Shown: positions 8,708 to 17,828, counted from the first letter of the stretch. The stretch is 64,000 nt of DNA from Tolumonas auensis DSM 9187 (GCF_000023065.1 NC_012691.1:1966501-2030500), one strand, 5' to 3'. Made by a program: numbers and translations. Notes: generated from the sequence alone by a model not told the origin.

Positions 8708-9145
8708 TTATGGATTAATACGTACAGCCTGACGCGCTAACAGTTTCCACTCTCCTGCCGCTTGTTTCTGCCAAACCTGAAGTACTTTCAGACTTACATT
8801 ACCTGGTTTACCGGAATCATTGGTGGTGGCAGTTAAGGTGTGACGAATGACCGCAGTATCACCAGTCACTTTTGCTGTTTGATCTGTGATGTTCAGCGTT
8901 ACAAAATCAGATTTGCCCTTCATCAGATCACCAATAAAACTTTCCTTGGTATCCAGTCGGCCGCTTGAATGGCCGTAGCTCAGATCATCCAGCACCAGTT
9001 TATTGAGCTCGTTTTCTGATGGCTCAACCATTTGAATTCTAAGCTGTTCTGCTGTTGAAACCACATCCGTGTTTTGCGCATTCGCAACAGGAACAAACCA
9101 GGCAGCGGAACAAATGGAAGCAACACACAGCATTTTTTTAAACAT
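8708..9145 (-). CDS. Secreted NTF2/SnoaL-like (DUF4440-type) protein
   Basis: This 145-aa protein has a clear signal peptide (MFKKMLCVASICSAAWFVPVANA, cleavage near residue 23). The mature part has the helix-strand pattern of the NTF2-like cone fold. Conserved-looking pieces include RLDTKESFIGDLMKG, DTAVIRHTLTATTND and LKVLQVWQKQAAGEWKLLARQAVRI. Such proteins are usually exported ligand-binding or enzyme-like proteins of unknown role. It appears monocistronic. No catalytic residues can be assigned. Confidence 0.75.
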   Translation of the reverse strand: MFKKMLCVASICSAAWFVPVANAQNTDVVSTAEQLRIQMVEPSENELNKLVLDDLSYGHSSGRLDTKESFIGDLMKGKSDFVTLNITDQTAKVTGDTAVIRHTLTATTNDSGKPGNVSLKVLQVWQKQAAGEWKLLARQAVRINP

Positions 9146-9381
9146 ACGTTTCTCCGGATTTTATGAATATGAATGTTCGTGCAGCGAATCCTGCAGCCAG
9201 AAGAACATAATTTAAATAAAACAATAGATCGATATTTATGAAACGTTGTTTTAATTATTTGTGAGCCAGACTACTTTTTGACACAGTTCCCCTGATTTTC
9301 CCACGCATCTGATCACCGGAATGTCAGGCAACAATTAAGTTAAATTAATAAAAACTCCCCGCTTACTGGATTCAGAGGCGT

Positions 9382-10506
9382 ATGATCCAGAATGGCAAAG
9401 TTCGCAATGGAGTCGTCATGCACAGAGGTATATTTCAGCTGGGAAAGATAAAACCGGTGTTCCAGTGGATATTGCTGATTGTGCTTTCTGCTGTTTTTGC
9501 CTTTTTGATGGAATTAATTCATCTTCCCGGTGCATTGCTGCTCGGCCCGATGCTCGCCGGTATTGTCTGGAGCCTGCATGGCGGTACGTTGCAGGTGCCC
9601 CTCAATCTGTTTGTCGCCGCACAAGCGATTATTGGCTGTTTAGTGGCGCAATCCATCTCCTCCGGGATGCTGTCTACCTTTGCCCAGCACTGGTTATTGT
9701 TTCTGCTGATTGTGCTCTCAACCATTGCTGCCAGCAGCCTGATGGGATGGGTGATCAGTAAACTGAAAGTCCTGCCCGGCACCACCGCGATCTGGGGTTC
9801 TTCCCCCGGCGCTGCCGCTGCGATGGTGCTGATGGCAGAAGAGTTCGGTGCCGATGCGCGGTTAGTGGCTTTTATGCAGTATCTGCGGGTAATTGTCGTC
9901 GCCAGTGCCGCATCGGTTATTGCTCGGTTCTGGGTTGATACCTCCGGTACAACCGCTGCTGCCATTATCTGGTTTTCCCCGCTGCAGTGGGCAACCGCCG
10001 AAACGCTGTTGCTGGCATTGGCCGGGATTATCATTGCGCGTCTGGCGCGTATTCCATCCGGTGCCATGCTGGTGCCGATGATACTGGGCATGGCGTTGCA
10101 AAGCAGTCAGCTGATGAAAATTGATTTACCGGAATGGCTGCTCAGTATCGCGTATGCGCTGATGGGCTGGCGTATTGGTCTTGGCTTTACCCGTGCTGTG
10201 CTGAAACATGCCTTCCGCGCGTTACCACAAATTATTCTGTCTATCGTGTTACTGATTGGTTTTTGCGGTGGTCTGGCCTGGTTGCTGGCGGAACATTTCC
10301 ACCTTGATCCGCTCACTGCTTATCTCGCCACCAGCCCCGGGGGGATGGATACTATCGCGGTAATTGCTGCGACCAGCCAGAATGTCGATCTGGAGTTTGT
10401 GATGGCGCTGCAAACCGTTCGCCTGTTTCTGGTGATCTTCCTCGGCCCGGTACTGGCGCGGCTGATCGCCCGAAAAACGGTAACCGAACCCTCCGTCGTC
10501 AGTTAA
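9382..10506 (+). CDS. AbrB-family integral membrane protein
   Basis: This 374-aa, very hydrophobic protein has roughly ten transmembrane helices arranged as two similar halves, as in the AbrB (PF05145, 'ammonia monooxygenase'-named) family. Gly-rich loops recur in both halves: PGALLLGPMLAGIVW and SSPGAAAAMVLMAEEFGAD in the first, PSGAMLVPMILGMAL and SPGGMDTIAVIAA in the second. Despite database names suggesting a regulator or monooxygenase, the architecture is that of a transporter-like membrane protein of unknown substrate. An in-frame ATG at 9418 is an alternative start. It appears to be transcribed alone. Confidence 0.85.
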   Translation: MIQNGKVRNGVVMHRGIFQLGKIKPVFQWILLIVLSAVFAFLMELIHLPGALLLGPMLAGIVWSLHGGTLQVPLNLFVAAQAIIGCLVAQSISSGMLSTFAQHWLLFLLIVLSTIAASSLMGWVISKLKVLPGTTAIWGSSPGAAAAMVLMAEEFGADARLVAFMQYLRVIVVASAASVIARFWVDTSGTTAAAIIWFSPLQWATAETLLLALAGIIIARLARIPSGAMLVPMILGMALQSSQLMKIDLPEWLLSIAYALMGWRIGLGFTRAVLKHAFRALPQIILSIVLLIGFCGGLAWLLAEHFHLDPLTAYLATSPGGMDTIAVIAATSQNVDLEFVMALQTVRLFLVIFLGPVLARLIARKTVTEPSVVS

Positions 10507-10576
10507 AGATTGTTGCTGGTGATAGCCGAAAGGTTGTGGTAACGTCGCCGGCCGCTATAAACGAGGACGATTAGCT

Positions 10577-11866
10577 ATGTACGCAGGCCTGGACTTTGGA
10601 ACATCAAACTCTGCATTAGGTATCTGGGAAGACAACCAGCCTAAATTACTTTCGCTGGATAACGGCAGTCGTTTTATCTCCTCAACGGTTTATATCGGTA
10701 AATCGCAGCAGTTCATGCAACTGCGCCCGCAAGATCAAACGCTGGCGCATGCAATTAACGGCGACGGTGAAAAGATTTTCGGTAAAGACGCGATCAGCAA
10801 GTTTTTAGAATCTCCGGAAGATGGTTTTTTCGTGAAATCACCCAAGTCGTTTTTAGGTGCCCGGCTTAAACCACAGCAACTGCATACTTACGAAAAAATT
10901 GTTCATCTGATGATGAGCAATATCAAACGGCTGGCAGAATCACAAACGCACACCCCGATTGATTCCGTTGTGATCGGTAAACCGGTGAAATTCCACGGTA
11001 CCCAGGGTGAAGTCGGTAACCAGCAAGCGATTAAAGTGCTGACTTCTGCCGCCCTCGATGCGGGATTCAAGCGCATTGAATTTCAGTTTGAGCCGATTGC
11101 AGCAGCGCTGGATTACGAACGTTCACTGAATGAAAACCTGACTGCGCTGATTGTCGACATCGGCGGTGGTACGACCGACTGCTCAATGATCAAAGTGGGC
11201 CCGGCCTATCGGGAACTGACGGATCGGAATGAATCCATTCTGGGTTATTCCGGCGATCGCATCGGGGGTCTGGATCTGGATATCAAACTCGCTTTCCGTC
11301 AGTTAGCGCCGCTGTTTGGCAAAGATGAACTGCTGAAAACCGGTCTGCCGACGCCAGCCAATATATTCTGGAATGCCGTTTGTATTAACAACGTCGACGC
11401 ACAGACGACCTTCTATTCTGCAGTCAATGGCCGTGAAATTCATAAACTGCTGCGCGATGCCCGGCCGGATTCTGTGCTGGATCGTCTGCTGCATATTTAC
11501 GAAACCATGCTCAGTTATCACATCAGCCAGAGTGCGGAAGCCGCGAAAATTGCCCTCTCTTCCGATGAAGTCACCTCCGTCGATATGTCTTATCTCGAAG
11601 CTGGTTTGCGCACAAACATTGACCGTGAGCAACTGCAAACGGCAATCAGTAATGAGCTGAATAAGTTCATCGGCTTGATGAAAGAAGTTGAGCAACAGGC
11701 ACAGGTTGCGCCGGATGTGATCTACGTAACCGGTGGTACCGCCCGTTCACCGATTGTTGATGCTTATATCCGTGCCGCCTATCCGGAAGCACGGATTGTG
11801 TTCGGGGATCTGTTCGGTAGTGTGGCCTCAGGCTTGACCACCTGGGCACACCGGATTTTCAGTTAA
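10577..11866 (+). CDS. yegD: Hsp70-like protein YegD
   Basis: This 429-aa member of the actin/Hsp70 ATPase superfamily corresponds to E. coli YegD. The phosphate-1 loop (GLDFGTSNSALGIW) is at residues 4-17. The phosphate-2 motif is VDIGGGTTDCSM and the adenosine motif is YVTGGTARSP. The YegD-typical block FVKSPKSFLGA is also present. The canonical Hsp70 substrate-binding domain is missing, as is usual in this family. Its client and function are unknown. The last eight bases overlap a convergent small gene. Confidence 0.92.
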   Translation: MYAGLDFGTSNSALGIWEDNQPKLLSLDNGSRFISSTVYIGKSQQFMQLRPQDQTLAHAINGDGEKIFGKDAISKFLESPEDGFFVKSPKSFLGARLKPQQLHTYEKIVHLMMSNIKRLAESQTHTPIDSVVIGKPVKFHGTQGEVGNQQAIKVLTSAALDAGFKRIEFQFEPIAAALDYERSLNENLTALIVDIGGGTTDCSMIKVGPAYRELTDRNESILGYSGDRIGGLDLDIKLAFRQLAPLFGKDELLKTGLPTPANIFWNAVCINNVDAQTTFYSAVNGREIHKLLRDARPDSVLDRLLHIYETMLSYHISQSAEAAKIALSSDEVTSVDMSYLEAGLRTNIDREQLQTAISNELNKFIGLMKEVEQQAQVAPDVIYVTGGTARSPIVDAYIRAAYPEARIVFGDLFGSVASGLTTWAHRIFS

Positions 11867-12119
11867 AACGCAGCCAATCCCAAAACGACCGCCGCTGTTT
11901 CTGTTCCTTGACCCAGTTCAGTAATTCATTGTTCTGTATACGAACTCGTCGTTTTATGACCAGGTAGTAGCCGGAATCCAGCGGTGGTTTTTTGATGATG
12001 TGATAACGAATCGATTTGATAAACCGGATCGCCTCTTTTTTATCATTGGTTTCAAAAACCGGATATGAACCGGTGATCACATGACGATAAATCACATATT
12101 TACTGTTTGTCTGCTGCAT
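11859..12119 (-). CDS. Small basic hypothetical protein (86 aa)
   Basis: I do not recognise this gene. The protein is Lys/Arg-rich and soluble, with strand-helix-strand character (KYVIYRHVITGSYPVFETNDKKEAIRFIKS). It ends in an aromatic tail (RRSFWDWLRFN). Its last codons overlap the end of yegD by eight bases in convergent orientation. The SDR gene lies upstream on the same strand, 11 bases away, so the two may be co-transcribed. No function can be inferred. Confidence 0.6.
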   Translation of the reverse strand: MQQTNSKYVIYRHVITGSYPVFETNDKKEAIRFIKSIRYHIIKKPPLDSGYYLVIKRRVRIQNNELLNWVKEQKQRRSFWDWLRFN

Positions 12120-12130
12120 TGCTCATCCAC

Positions 12131-12841
12131 TCAGCTGAATACGGCAATCCGTGCACCGCTCGTTGCATCTGAATGTAATATTTTTACCACCCCCGCAGCA
12201 ACCATCTCTGGTGTACGAAGTTCACCGGTCTCTTTACGGTGGATGAAATAGTCCACGGCCGGAAAATCTTCTTTATGTGAACTGCGGATCAGCGACTGCA
12301 TATCGGTATCCATCACCCCCGGATCGACATTCAGCACCACAAACGGGTGTGCTTCACTCGCCTGCTCGACTGCCACCGTGCGGATATAACTCTCCAGCCC
12401 CGCTTTGGCGGAACAATACAACGACCAGCCGGAATAGGCCTTCAACGCCGCACCTGACGAAATACTGACCAGCACTTTACGGCAGGCATGCGACTGGAAG
12501 TGTTTCATCACCTCACTCATAAAGAGGATGGCACTGGTAAAGTTAGTATTGATATTCGCCAGCACCGCCATGGAATTTTTCTTCGCTGTCGGGCCAATCG
12601 GACTAAGAGAAGCGGCGTTACTGACCACCAGAATTTCATCCCATACTTGTGCGGCAAGCTTTTCCAGATTCGATGTCAGCACGGGTAACATCTGTTCCGG
12701 TGATGAAAAATCAAGTTTCACCGAATATGCATGCGGTGCACTGCGGGAAAACTCCACCACCTGATAACCGGCGGCATGGAGATTTTCTGCAATCGCAGAA
12801 CCCAGGCCTTTAGAACCGCCACTGATGATCGCTAATTTCAT
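12131..12841 (-). CDS. Short-chain dehydrogenase/reductase
   Basis: This 236-aa classical SDR with a Rossmann fold has the cofactor motif ISGGSKGLGSAIAENL at residues 6-21. The middle segment VVSNAASLSPIG corresponds to the NAG motif. The catalytic Ser is in VSISSGAALKAYSGW and the YxxxK pair is in YCSAKAGLESY. Spacing and the 'SRSAPHAYSVKLDFSS' region are reminiscent of the sepiapterin reductase/benzil reductase subgroup, but the substrate cannot be fixed from sequence. The small gene at 11859 follows 11 bases later and may share the transcript. Confidence 0.88.
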   Translation of the reverse strand: MKLAIISGGSKGLGSAIAENLHAAGYQVVEFSRSAPHAYSVKLDFSSPEQMLPVLTSNLEKLAAQVWDEILVVSNAASLSPIGPTAKKNSMAVLANINTNFTSAILFMSEVMKHFQSHACRKVLVSISSGAALKAYSGWSLYCSAKAGLESYIRTVAVEQASEAHPFVVLNVDPGVMDTDMQSLIRSSHKEDFPAVDYFIHRKETGELRTPEMVAAGVVKILHSDATSGARIAVFS

Positions 12842-12930
12842 CTTAATTCCTCGCTGTATCAGGTAGTTAAATTTTGGTTTGCCCTGACAATAATAGACAC
12901 ACTTACCTTACCACAGGCAACAAAATCATA

Positions 12931-12965
12931 TAAAAAACCCCTATATCCATTGCTGGATACAGGGG
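12931..12965 (-). terminator. Rho-independent terminator after the GH3 gene
   Basis: Read on the minus strand, a strong stem of CCCCT.TATCCA paired with TGGATA.AGGGG around a GCAA loop is followed by TTTTTT. It starts 27 bases after the stop of the glycoside hydrolase and clearly ends that transcript. Confidence 0.9.
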
Positions 12966-12991
12966 AACATACGGGAACCAAGAGGAGTTAA

Positions 12992-15025
12992 TTAATAGGT
13001 CAGACCAAACCCGTAATTAAACAGCGGGTTTGCTGAATCGTACGGTACATCAGATTGCTGATTTTCTACTGCGCTCCAGCTTGAAGGCAGTTCAAATGGC
13101 AGTTTACCCTGCGCTTTGACTTTGCCGGTCAGGACATCAAAGAACGCCGTATCCAGCGCACCAAAGTTGGCCAGAATGACATCGGCATTATCTTTAATTT
13201 CAGTCAGAATCGCCGGGCGATCCAGATAGACAGAGACAATCGACGGTACCCCTGCCGCTTTCGCCGCTTTAATGGCAGCATAATCATCACTGCCGGTGTA
13301 AACGCCAGGATGAACACTGTCATGCACCACACTTTCTGCATCCGCATAGCCTAACTGGCCAAAATGAACGCTGCCAAACGGGTAACGAGGATCAGTCTCA
13401 TATGGTGTATTGGTACGGATAATGGCCAGATCCGCCTGTGATACATCAGTTACCACCGTAAATCCGTATTGCGCGGCAACTTCCGCATTCACGTTATACA
13501 GATACACTTTTTTCGCGGTATCACTGATTGGCAGTATTGCACTGTCATTCTTCAGCAGAACATGGGCTTTACTTTGCGCAGCTTGTGCTTTTTCCTGGAA
13601 GGTACTGTTACCGACCAGCGCCACTGCCGCATCGACATCCACATAAGGGTTTTCAAATAATCCCTGTTGGAACTTCTGAACTAAAACACGGTTTGCCGAT
13701 TCACTGATTCTGTCCTGAGTTAACAAGCCATCGTTAACCGCAGCCAGCAAATAGGAAGGATCATCGACACCACCGAACTGGTCGATACCGGCATCGACCG
13801 CTTTAGCATACCGGTTTTCAATACTTAAGCTTTCAACACCCCATGGGATCCCGAATTTATAGAAGAAGCTCCACGCACTGACGCCGTCGGCGACCTGCTC
13901 ATCGGTCAGGCCATCCACACATTCTTCATAACAGTCGTTCACAATCAGCCAGTCACTGAGAATGACGCCTTTAAAGCCGAAATCACCACGTAAAATACCG
14001 CTAAGCACCTGTTTATTAAAACCAAAACCGACAGGTTCTATTTCTTCCCCGTTGTAAGTTACATCCATCGGTTTGCCATAATAAGGCATGACAGAAGCCA
14101 CTTTTGCATTAAAGGCCCCTTCAAACGGCACCAGATGATAGGCAAACTGATTACCCGGATAGACCTGCTCTTTACCGTAGGAATTATGCGGATCCAGACC
14201 ATCTTTCTGCGGGCCACCACCCGAGAAATGTTTTACGACTGTGGCGACGCTATCCGTCTTCAGGCCATCACTGCCATGCTGGAAGCCTTCGATATAAGCC
14301 TGAACCAGACTTTTTGAGACCTGATTATCTTCACCGAACGTCCCGGTGATACGACCCCAGCGAGGTTCCGTCGCCAGATCCGCCTGTGGGGATAACGCGA
14401 TCTGGATACCTACCGCCCGATATTCCTGGCGTGCAATGTCACCGAATTCTTCAACCAGCGTCGGATCGTTAATTGCCGCCAGACCCAGAGCTTCCGGCCA
14501 TTGTGAAAAAGCACCGGCACTGACGCTCGTGGCATTCGGGTCATTGGTAAAATGGTTACGGGGATCGGTACTGATACTCATCGGGATGCCCAATCCAATG
14601 CTTTCCGCCGTTTCCTGTAATGCATTATTATCAGCCGCAATTAATGCCGGATCACCCGCCATACGCGTGATAAATGTATTAACAAAACTCTTTTTAAGCA
14701 CATCGTCCATGGCTGCAGAATCAACACGACCCGATGTCAGGGTTAATGTTCCATGCAGCATCAAGCCCACTTTTTGCTCCAGCGTCAGTCTGGAAGTTAA
14801 ATCTGTCGCACGAGCTTCCGCACTAAGGCGCCAATCTTCATATGGAGTCAATTCTCCATCACGGTTAAGGTCTTTAAACTGATACCCATCGTCAGTGATT
14901 ATTGCAACGGAACGGGTTCCCAGAACAGGCTGAGTGTATTTTGCAGAATCGGAGTCTGAACCACATCCGGATAGCAGCGCTATCCCCGTCAAACCGGCTA
15001 TAGGAAGTACGTATTTTCCTTTCAT
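12992..15025 (-). CDS. Glycoside hydrolase family 3 lipoprotein (beta-glucosidase-type)
   Basis: This 677-aa protein begins MKGKYVLPIAGLTGIALLSGC, a lipoprotein signal with the lipobox cysteine at 21. The start at 15025 is chosen because GGGG lies about nine bases upstream; the longer open frame to 15133 would bury the signal peptide. An EF-hand-like DLNRDGELTPYEDW follows the signal. The GH3 TIM-barrel domain includes SPQADLATEPRWGR, KHFSGGGPQ and the nucleophile region GVILSDW (D358). The C-terminal half is the alpha/beta sandwich domain. It probably removes terminal beta-linked sugars from oligosaccharides in the periplasm or at the outer membrane. It is monocistronic with its own terminator. 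Confidence 0.9.
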   Translation of the reverse strand: MKGKYVLPIAGLTGIALLSGCGSDSDSAKYTQPVLGTRSVAIITDDGYQFKDLNRDGELTPYEDWRLSAEARATDLTSRLTLEQKVGLMLHGTLTLTSGRVDSAAMDDVLKKSFVNTFITRMAGDPALIAADNNALQETAESIGLGIPMSISTDPRNHFTNDPNATSVSAGAFSQWPEALGLAAINDPTLVEEFGDIARQEYRAVGIQIALSPQADLATEPRWGRITGTFGEDNQVSKSLVQAYIEGFQHGSDGLKTDSVATVVKHFSGGGPQKDGLDPHNSYGKEQVYPGNQFAYHLVPFEGAFNAKVASVMPYYGKPMDVTYNGEEIEPVGFGFNKQVLSGILRGDFGFKGVILSDWLIVNDCYEECVDGLTDEQVADGVSAWSFFYKFGIPWGVESLSIENRYAKAVDAGIDQFGGVDDPSYLLAAVNDGLLTQDRISESANRVLVQKFQQGLFENPYVDVDAAVALVGNSTFQEKAQAAQSKAHVLLKNDSAILPISDTAKKVYLYNVNAEVAAQYGFTVVTDVSQADLAIIRTNTPYETDPRYPFGSVHFGQLGYADAESVVHDSVHPGVYTGSDDYAAIKAAKAAGVPSIVSVYLDRPAILTEIKDNADVILANFGALDTAFFDVLTGKVKAQGKLPFELPSSWSAVENQQSDVPYDSANPLFNYGFGLTY

Positions 15026-15446
15026 GTATTGCATCCCCACACAAAGATTATCGACATAGAGCCGCGCTACATTAGGGCAAAATGAAAATCCCGAATTGAC
15101 ATTCAGAAACAAAAATTTAACATTTGGGTGCACGATAGTGATTGTGTGACACAGGTTTGCAAATTCACTCTCTGGTCTTCAAGAATCAAAATCCCCCCTG
15201 TTTTCGAAATAAACCAGCCTGAAACCTGACCAAAATCAAGCGCCGCATTTGAAACTGAGTTCAAATGGAAATAGTATGGAGTATCCCTGTAGATCCTGAC
15301 AGGCACCGCCCAGACCGCAAATGTGGCCCTGCGGTAGCTATATCCTCCGGAAAATATAGCTGACAGCGCATGAGGGTTTTCCGTATTTGGTGCGGGATTT
15401 TGGGTAAAGACTGGGGTAGGTCGGGATAGTGAATTGTTAAACTCTT
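15026..15446. other. Intergenic region with an AT-rich hairpin
   Basis: This 421-base stretch between the divergent GH3 and NYN genes contains no convincing gene. A perfect 8-bp stem (AGCTATAT / ATATAGCT, 15336-15343 with 15354-15361) surrounds a ten-base loop. No T-run follows it. It may mark the boundary of the AT-rich accessory patch. Confidence 0.4.
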
Positions 15447-16133
15447 ATGCAAATTACGATTGAGAATTCTCCTATGACAGAAGAACCATCAACAGTTGAT
15501 ACTGTGAAAACCACAAAAATTTTATTAATTGATCTTGAAAATTGCCCGAGTCAGATTAATGAATTACAGAAAATTTTAAATGAATACAGCCTAGTCGTAA
15601 TTTGTTATGCACATTCAAACGCTAAAATTCCGCTAGATTGGTTGATGCCACTAAATGACACAATCAATGCAGACCGCCTTAAAGTCTTTAAAATGACAAC
15701 AACCGGTAAAAATGCAGCTGATTTTGGTATTAGTTTTTATGCTGGCATGCTGATGCAACAAATGCCTAATAACGCTCATTTTGTGATCATGTCTGATGAT
15801 GCCGATTTAGATCATGTTGTTAATTTATTACGTTGTCAAAGCCGTACTGCCGAACGCATAGGCATGAAAAAAGAAGATCATAAACCAGCACAAATTGTCA
15901 TAGGTACCGATACAGCATCGATTAAACTTTATTGTGCACATTTAGTTACATATAAAAGTAATCGTCCTGCTAAAAAAGAAACCTTACTCAATAGCATTAA
16001 AAACAAGTTTAAAGACACACCTGATGTCACAAACAATGTGTTGTCTTCATTAATTAAACAAGGTGCTCTTGCATTTCAAGAAAACAAGGTCATCTATAAC
16101 GACAAAAAAATTGTTGAACTATCACTTCAATAA
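15447..16133 (+). CDS. NYN/PIN-like ribonuclease domain protein
   Basis: This 228-aa protein has a clear NYN (PIN-like) domain at about 24-160. The three acidic motifs of the fold are visible: IDLEN (D29, E31, N32), AADFGI (D92) and SDDADLDHV (D117, D118, D120). Such proteins are metal-dependent ribonucleases acting in RNA decay, toxin systems or phage defence. A C-terminal helical domain follows (about 170-228: LLNSIKNKFKDTPDVTNNVLSSLIKQ), possibly winged-helix or OST-HTH-like. Neither ATG 15447 nor ATG 15474 has a strong ribosome binding site, so the start is uncertain. It is followed on the same strand by two HEPN-type proteins, making a run of putative RNases. Confidence 0.8.
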   Translation: MQITIENSPMTEEPSTVDTVKTTKILLIDLENCPSQINELQKILNEYSLVVICYAHSNAKIPLDWLMPLNDTINADRLKVFKMTTTGKNAADFGISFYAGMLMQQMPNNAHFVIMSDDADLDHVVNLLRCQSRTAERIGMKKEDHKPAQIVIGTDTASIKLYCAHLVTYKSNRPAKKETLLNSIKNKFKDTPDVTNNVLSSLIKQGALAFQENKVIYNDKKIVELSLQ

Positions 16134-16250
16134 TAAAAGTTTAACAAAAACTTAAAGTTGTGCGGTTTCATCGCAACAGCACGACATAAATTTAACCTAG
16201 GATGCTTCAGCGACCACCTTTATTAGACATTAGAATATAAGGTTTACATT

Positions 16251-16979
16251 ATGAGTGATTGGGACTTTCTTTACGAAATGAATGCTCGTGGCTGCAGTGC
16301 AGCTGAAATATCTGATGCCGCCGCATGTGGATACGCTCCGTGGGACTTAATCGACGAAGACGAATATGAAGATGCGGATGAACCAATCTCACAACAAAAA
16401 AAGAAACCAATCAAACAAAAACAACCAGAAATATATTCACAGTCATTTAACACATTTAAATATTCAATCCAGGATGCAACGGAACTTTTAGATCATTTTG
16501 ATTCAATTAATTCAAATCCACCGCCAAGTAATGCCGAAATTCTAAAAAGAGCAAGCCTCATAATGGCATTGGCTGCACTTGAAACATACATAGAAGACCG
16601 AGTCACAGAAGCAGCAAACAAGATTTCCAGTAGTAACAACAAAAATAGTAAACTGCAGATCTTCTTTACAAAATCACTTCAAAACGATCTCAAAACATTT
16701 CATACGCCAAGTGCCGACAGAATAAAATCACTTTTCGAAAAATATTTTGATATTGATGTAACAAGTGGATGGGTATGGAACCACTTTGATCAAAATAAAG
16801 CAAAATCTGAGCTTAATAAAATAGCCAAAAAGCGAGGTGATATTGCACACCGTTCGCTTAGACCACAACCCGGTCAGCCGATGCCTCACGCAGTAACTCG
16901 CGACGAGCTGGCAAAACACATTCGGTTTATATGCAATTTGGTTAATGCAACTGAAAAATTTCTCTCCGATAAGCTCTAA
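16251..16979 (+). CDS. HEPN-domain protein (RiboL-PSP-HEPN-like)
   Basis: This 242-aa protein has an acidic N-terminal region (about 1-45), a Lys/Gln-rich linker, and an all-helical HEPN domain at about 75-240. The domain has the helix SLIMALAALETYIEDRV and the putative RNase motif R195-x4-H200 (KRGDIAHR). This pattern resembles the RiboL-PSP-HEPN family. HEPN proteins are often metal-independent RNases in toxin-antitoxin or defence systems. The gene is AT-rich. An attC-like hairpin follows its stop codon. No dedicated antitoxin (MNT-type) gene is next to it. Confidence 0.75.
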   Translation: MSDWDFLYEMNARGCSAAEISDAAACGYAPWDLIDEDEYEDADEPISQQKKKPIKQKQPEIYSQSFNTFKYSIQDATELLDHFDSINSNPPPSNAEILKRASLIMALAALETYIEDRVTEAANKISSSNNKNSKLQIFFTKSLQNDLKTFHTPSADRIKSLFEKYFDIDVTSGWVWNHFDQNKAKSELNKIAKKRGDIAHRSLRPQPGQPMPHAVTRDELAKHIRFICNLVNATEKFLSDKL

Positions 16980-17077
16980 CATTTTCGACAAGCGGACAGC
17001 CAAATACCTGAGCGTGGTGCGCGTTGCTCACTGGACTGCACCGCTTCGCGCCGCAGTCCGTTAACTTAAAATTATGT
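16974..17077 (+). repeat. Possible degenerate integron attC site
   Basis: The stretch starts with CTCTAAC overlapping the HEPN stop codon. CAAGCGGAC (16989-16997) comes next, and its CGGAC pairs with GTCCG at 17056-17060. A perfect inner stem follows (GGACTGC 17033-17039 with GCAGTCC 17053-17059) around CGCTTCGCG. The site ends TTAACTT ... ATTATGT. This order (R'', L'', hairpin, L', R') is that of attC sites, but both outer core sequences deviate (CTCTAAC, ATTATGT) and no integrase is in the window. Confidence 0.4.
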
Positions 17078-17092
17078 GCTTAAGACATATCC

Positions 17093-17674
17093 ATGGACAA
17101 CCAAAGCTTACGTAATATTCTATACAAAGTTATTGATAGCCATACAGCTGCAACAGCTCATTATCAGATATGGTTTACTCTAAGAAACCGAGCTTTACCT
17201 GATTATTTTAAAACAATGAACAATCAAGATTATCTTGATTTTTTCGATGCTTCAAACAGTGGGAGCTTCAAGTTAATGTTCATTGAAATAGGAAATTTAT
17301 TTGACTCTGACCTTCGATCTTCAAGTATATCTAACTTAAAGAAATCTTTGATTGAATATGGTTTCCTTCATTTTAAGGATAACATAGAAAATAATCTCAA
17401 GTTACACTCAAAGTTAGTACACAACATTATATCTATTAGAAATAAATTAATGGCTCACAAAGACATTGATGCTGACTCCGATGCTTTGTTTGAAAAACAT
17501 GGCATCATTCCCGATGAGATAAAAAAATTGCTATTTGACTTAGGACTTGCGTTACAAAAAATTGAACATCACATCAATAATGACTCAAGTTTTACGAGAG
17601 TTTGCTTAAATAATAGATTCGGTGACGCAACAATAAATTTACTAAAAACTCTAAAAAAAGGTTCCGTCTCATAA
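17093..17674 (+). CDS. AbiU2-like HEPN protein
   Basis: This 193-aa all-helical protein has the candidate HEPN catalytic motif R116-x5-H122 in IISIRNKLMAHKDID. It also has an early helix HYQIWFTLRNRALPDYF and SFKLMFIEIGNLFDSD. The pattern matches AbiU2-type HEPN proteins linked to abortive infection. It follows the attC-like hairpin on the same strand as the other putative RNases. It is strongly AT-rich. The gene ends shortly before a short open frame that could be transposase debris. The RNase activity is inferred from the motif only. Confidence 0.7.
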   Translation: MDNQSLRNILYKVIDSHTAATAHYQIWFTLRNRALPDYFKTMNNQDYLDFFDASNSGSFKLMFIEIGNLFDSDLRSSSISNLKKSLIEYGFLHFKDNIENNLKLHSKLVHNIISIRNKLMAHKDIDADSDALFEKHGIIPDEIKKLLFDLGLALQKIEHHINNDSSFTRVCLNNRFGDATINLLKTLKKGSVS

Positions 17675-17828
17675 CAAAATTGGTGTGGAATTTGGTCTTC
17701 ACCCACTTTTTCAGACACGCATCGCTGAACTTGAAGAGGAAAATGACATCCTAAAAAAGTGGCAACGCGTATCCGATTTATCGGGTGAACATGACAAAAG
17801 AAAACACCTGGCAAACAATAAATAATAT

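Noticed and set aside
9519-10091. Long antisense frame (190 codons) inside the AbrB-family gene
   Set aside because: It mirrors the codon pattern of the strongly hydrophobic sense gene and has no protein features of its own.
15103-15452. Two overlapping minus-strand frames in the GH3-NYN intergenic region
   Set aside because: No recognisable domains, no ribosome binding sites; one frame depends on reading through the hairpin.
16134-16250. Possible attC site between the NYN and first HEPN genes (GTTTAAC ... ATTAGAC)
   Set aside because: The inner GTTGTGC / GCACGAC hairpin is imperfect and the right core lacks the invariant G, so it is weaker than the site at 16974-17077.
17673-17822. Open frame with GVEFGLHP and ELEEENDILKK, like the end of an IS3-type transposase OrfA
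   Set aside because: The coiled-coil-like piece resembles OrfA, but no start, no helix-turn-helix and no inverted repeats are present. The match is too short to call an insertion sequence.
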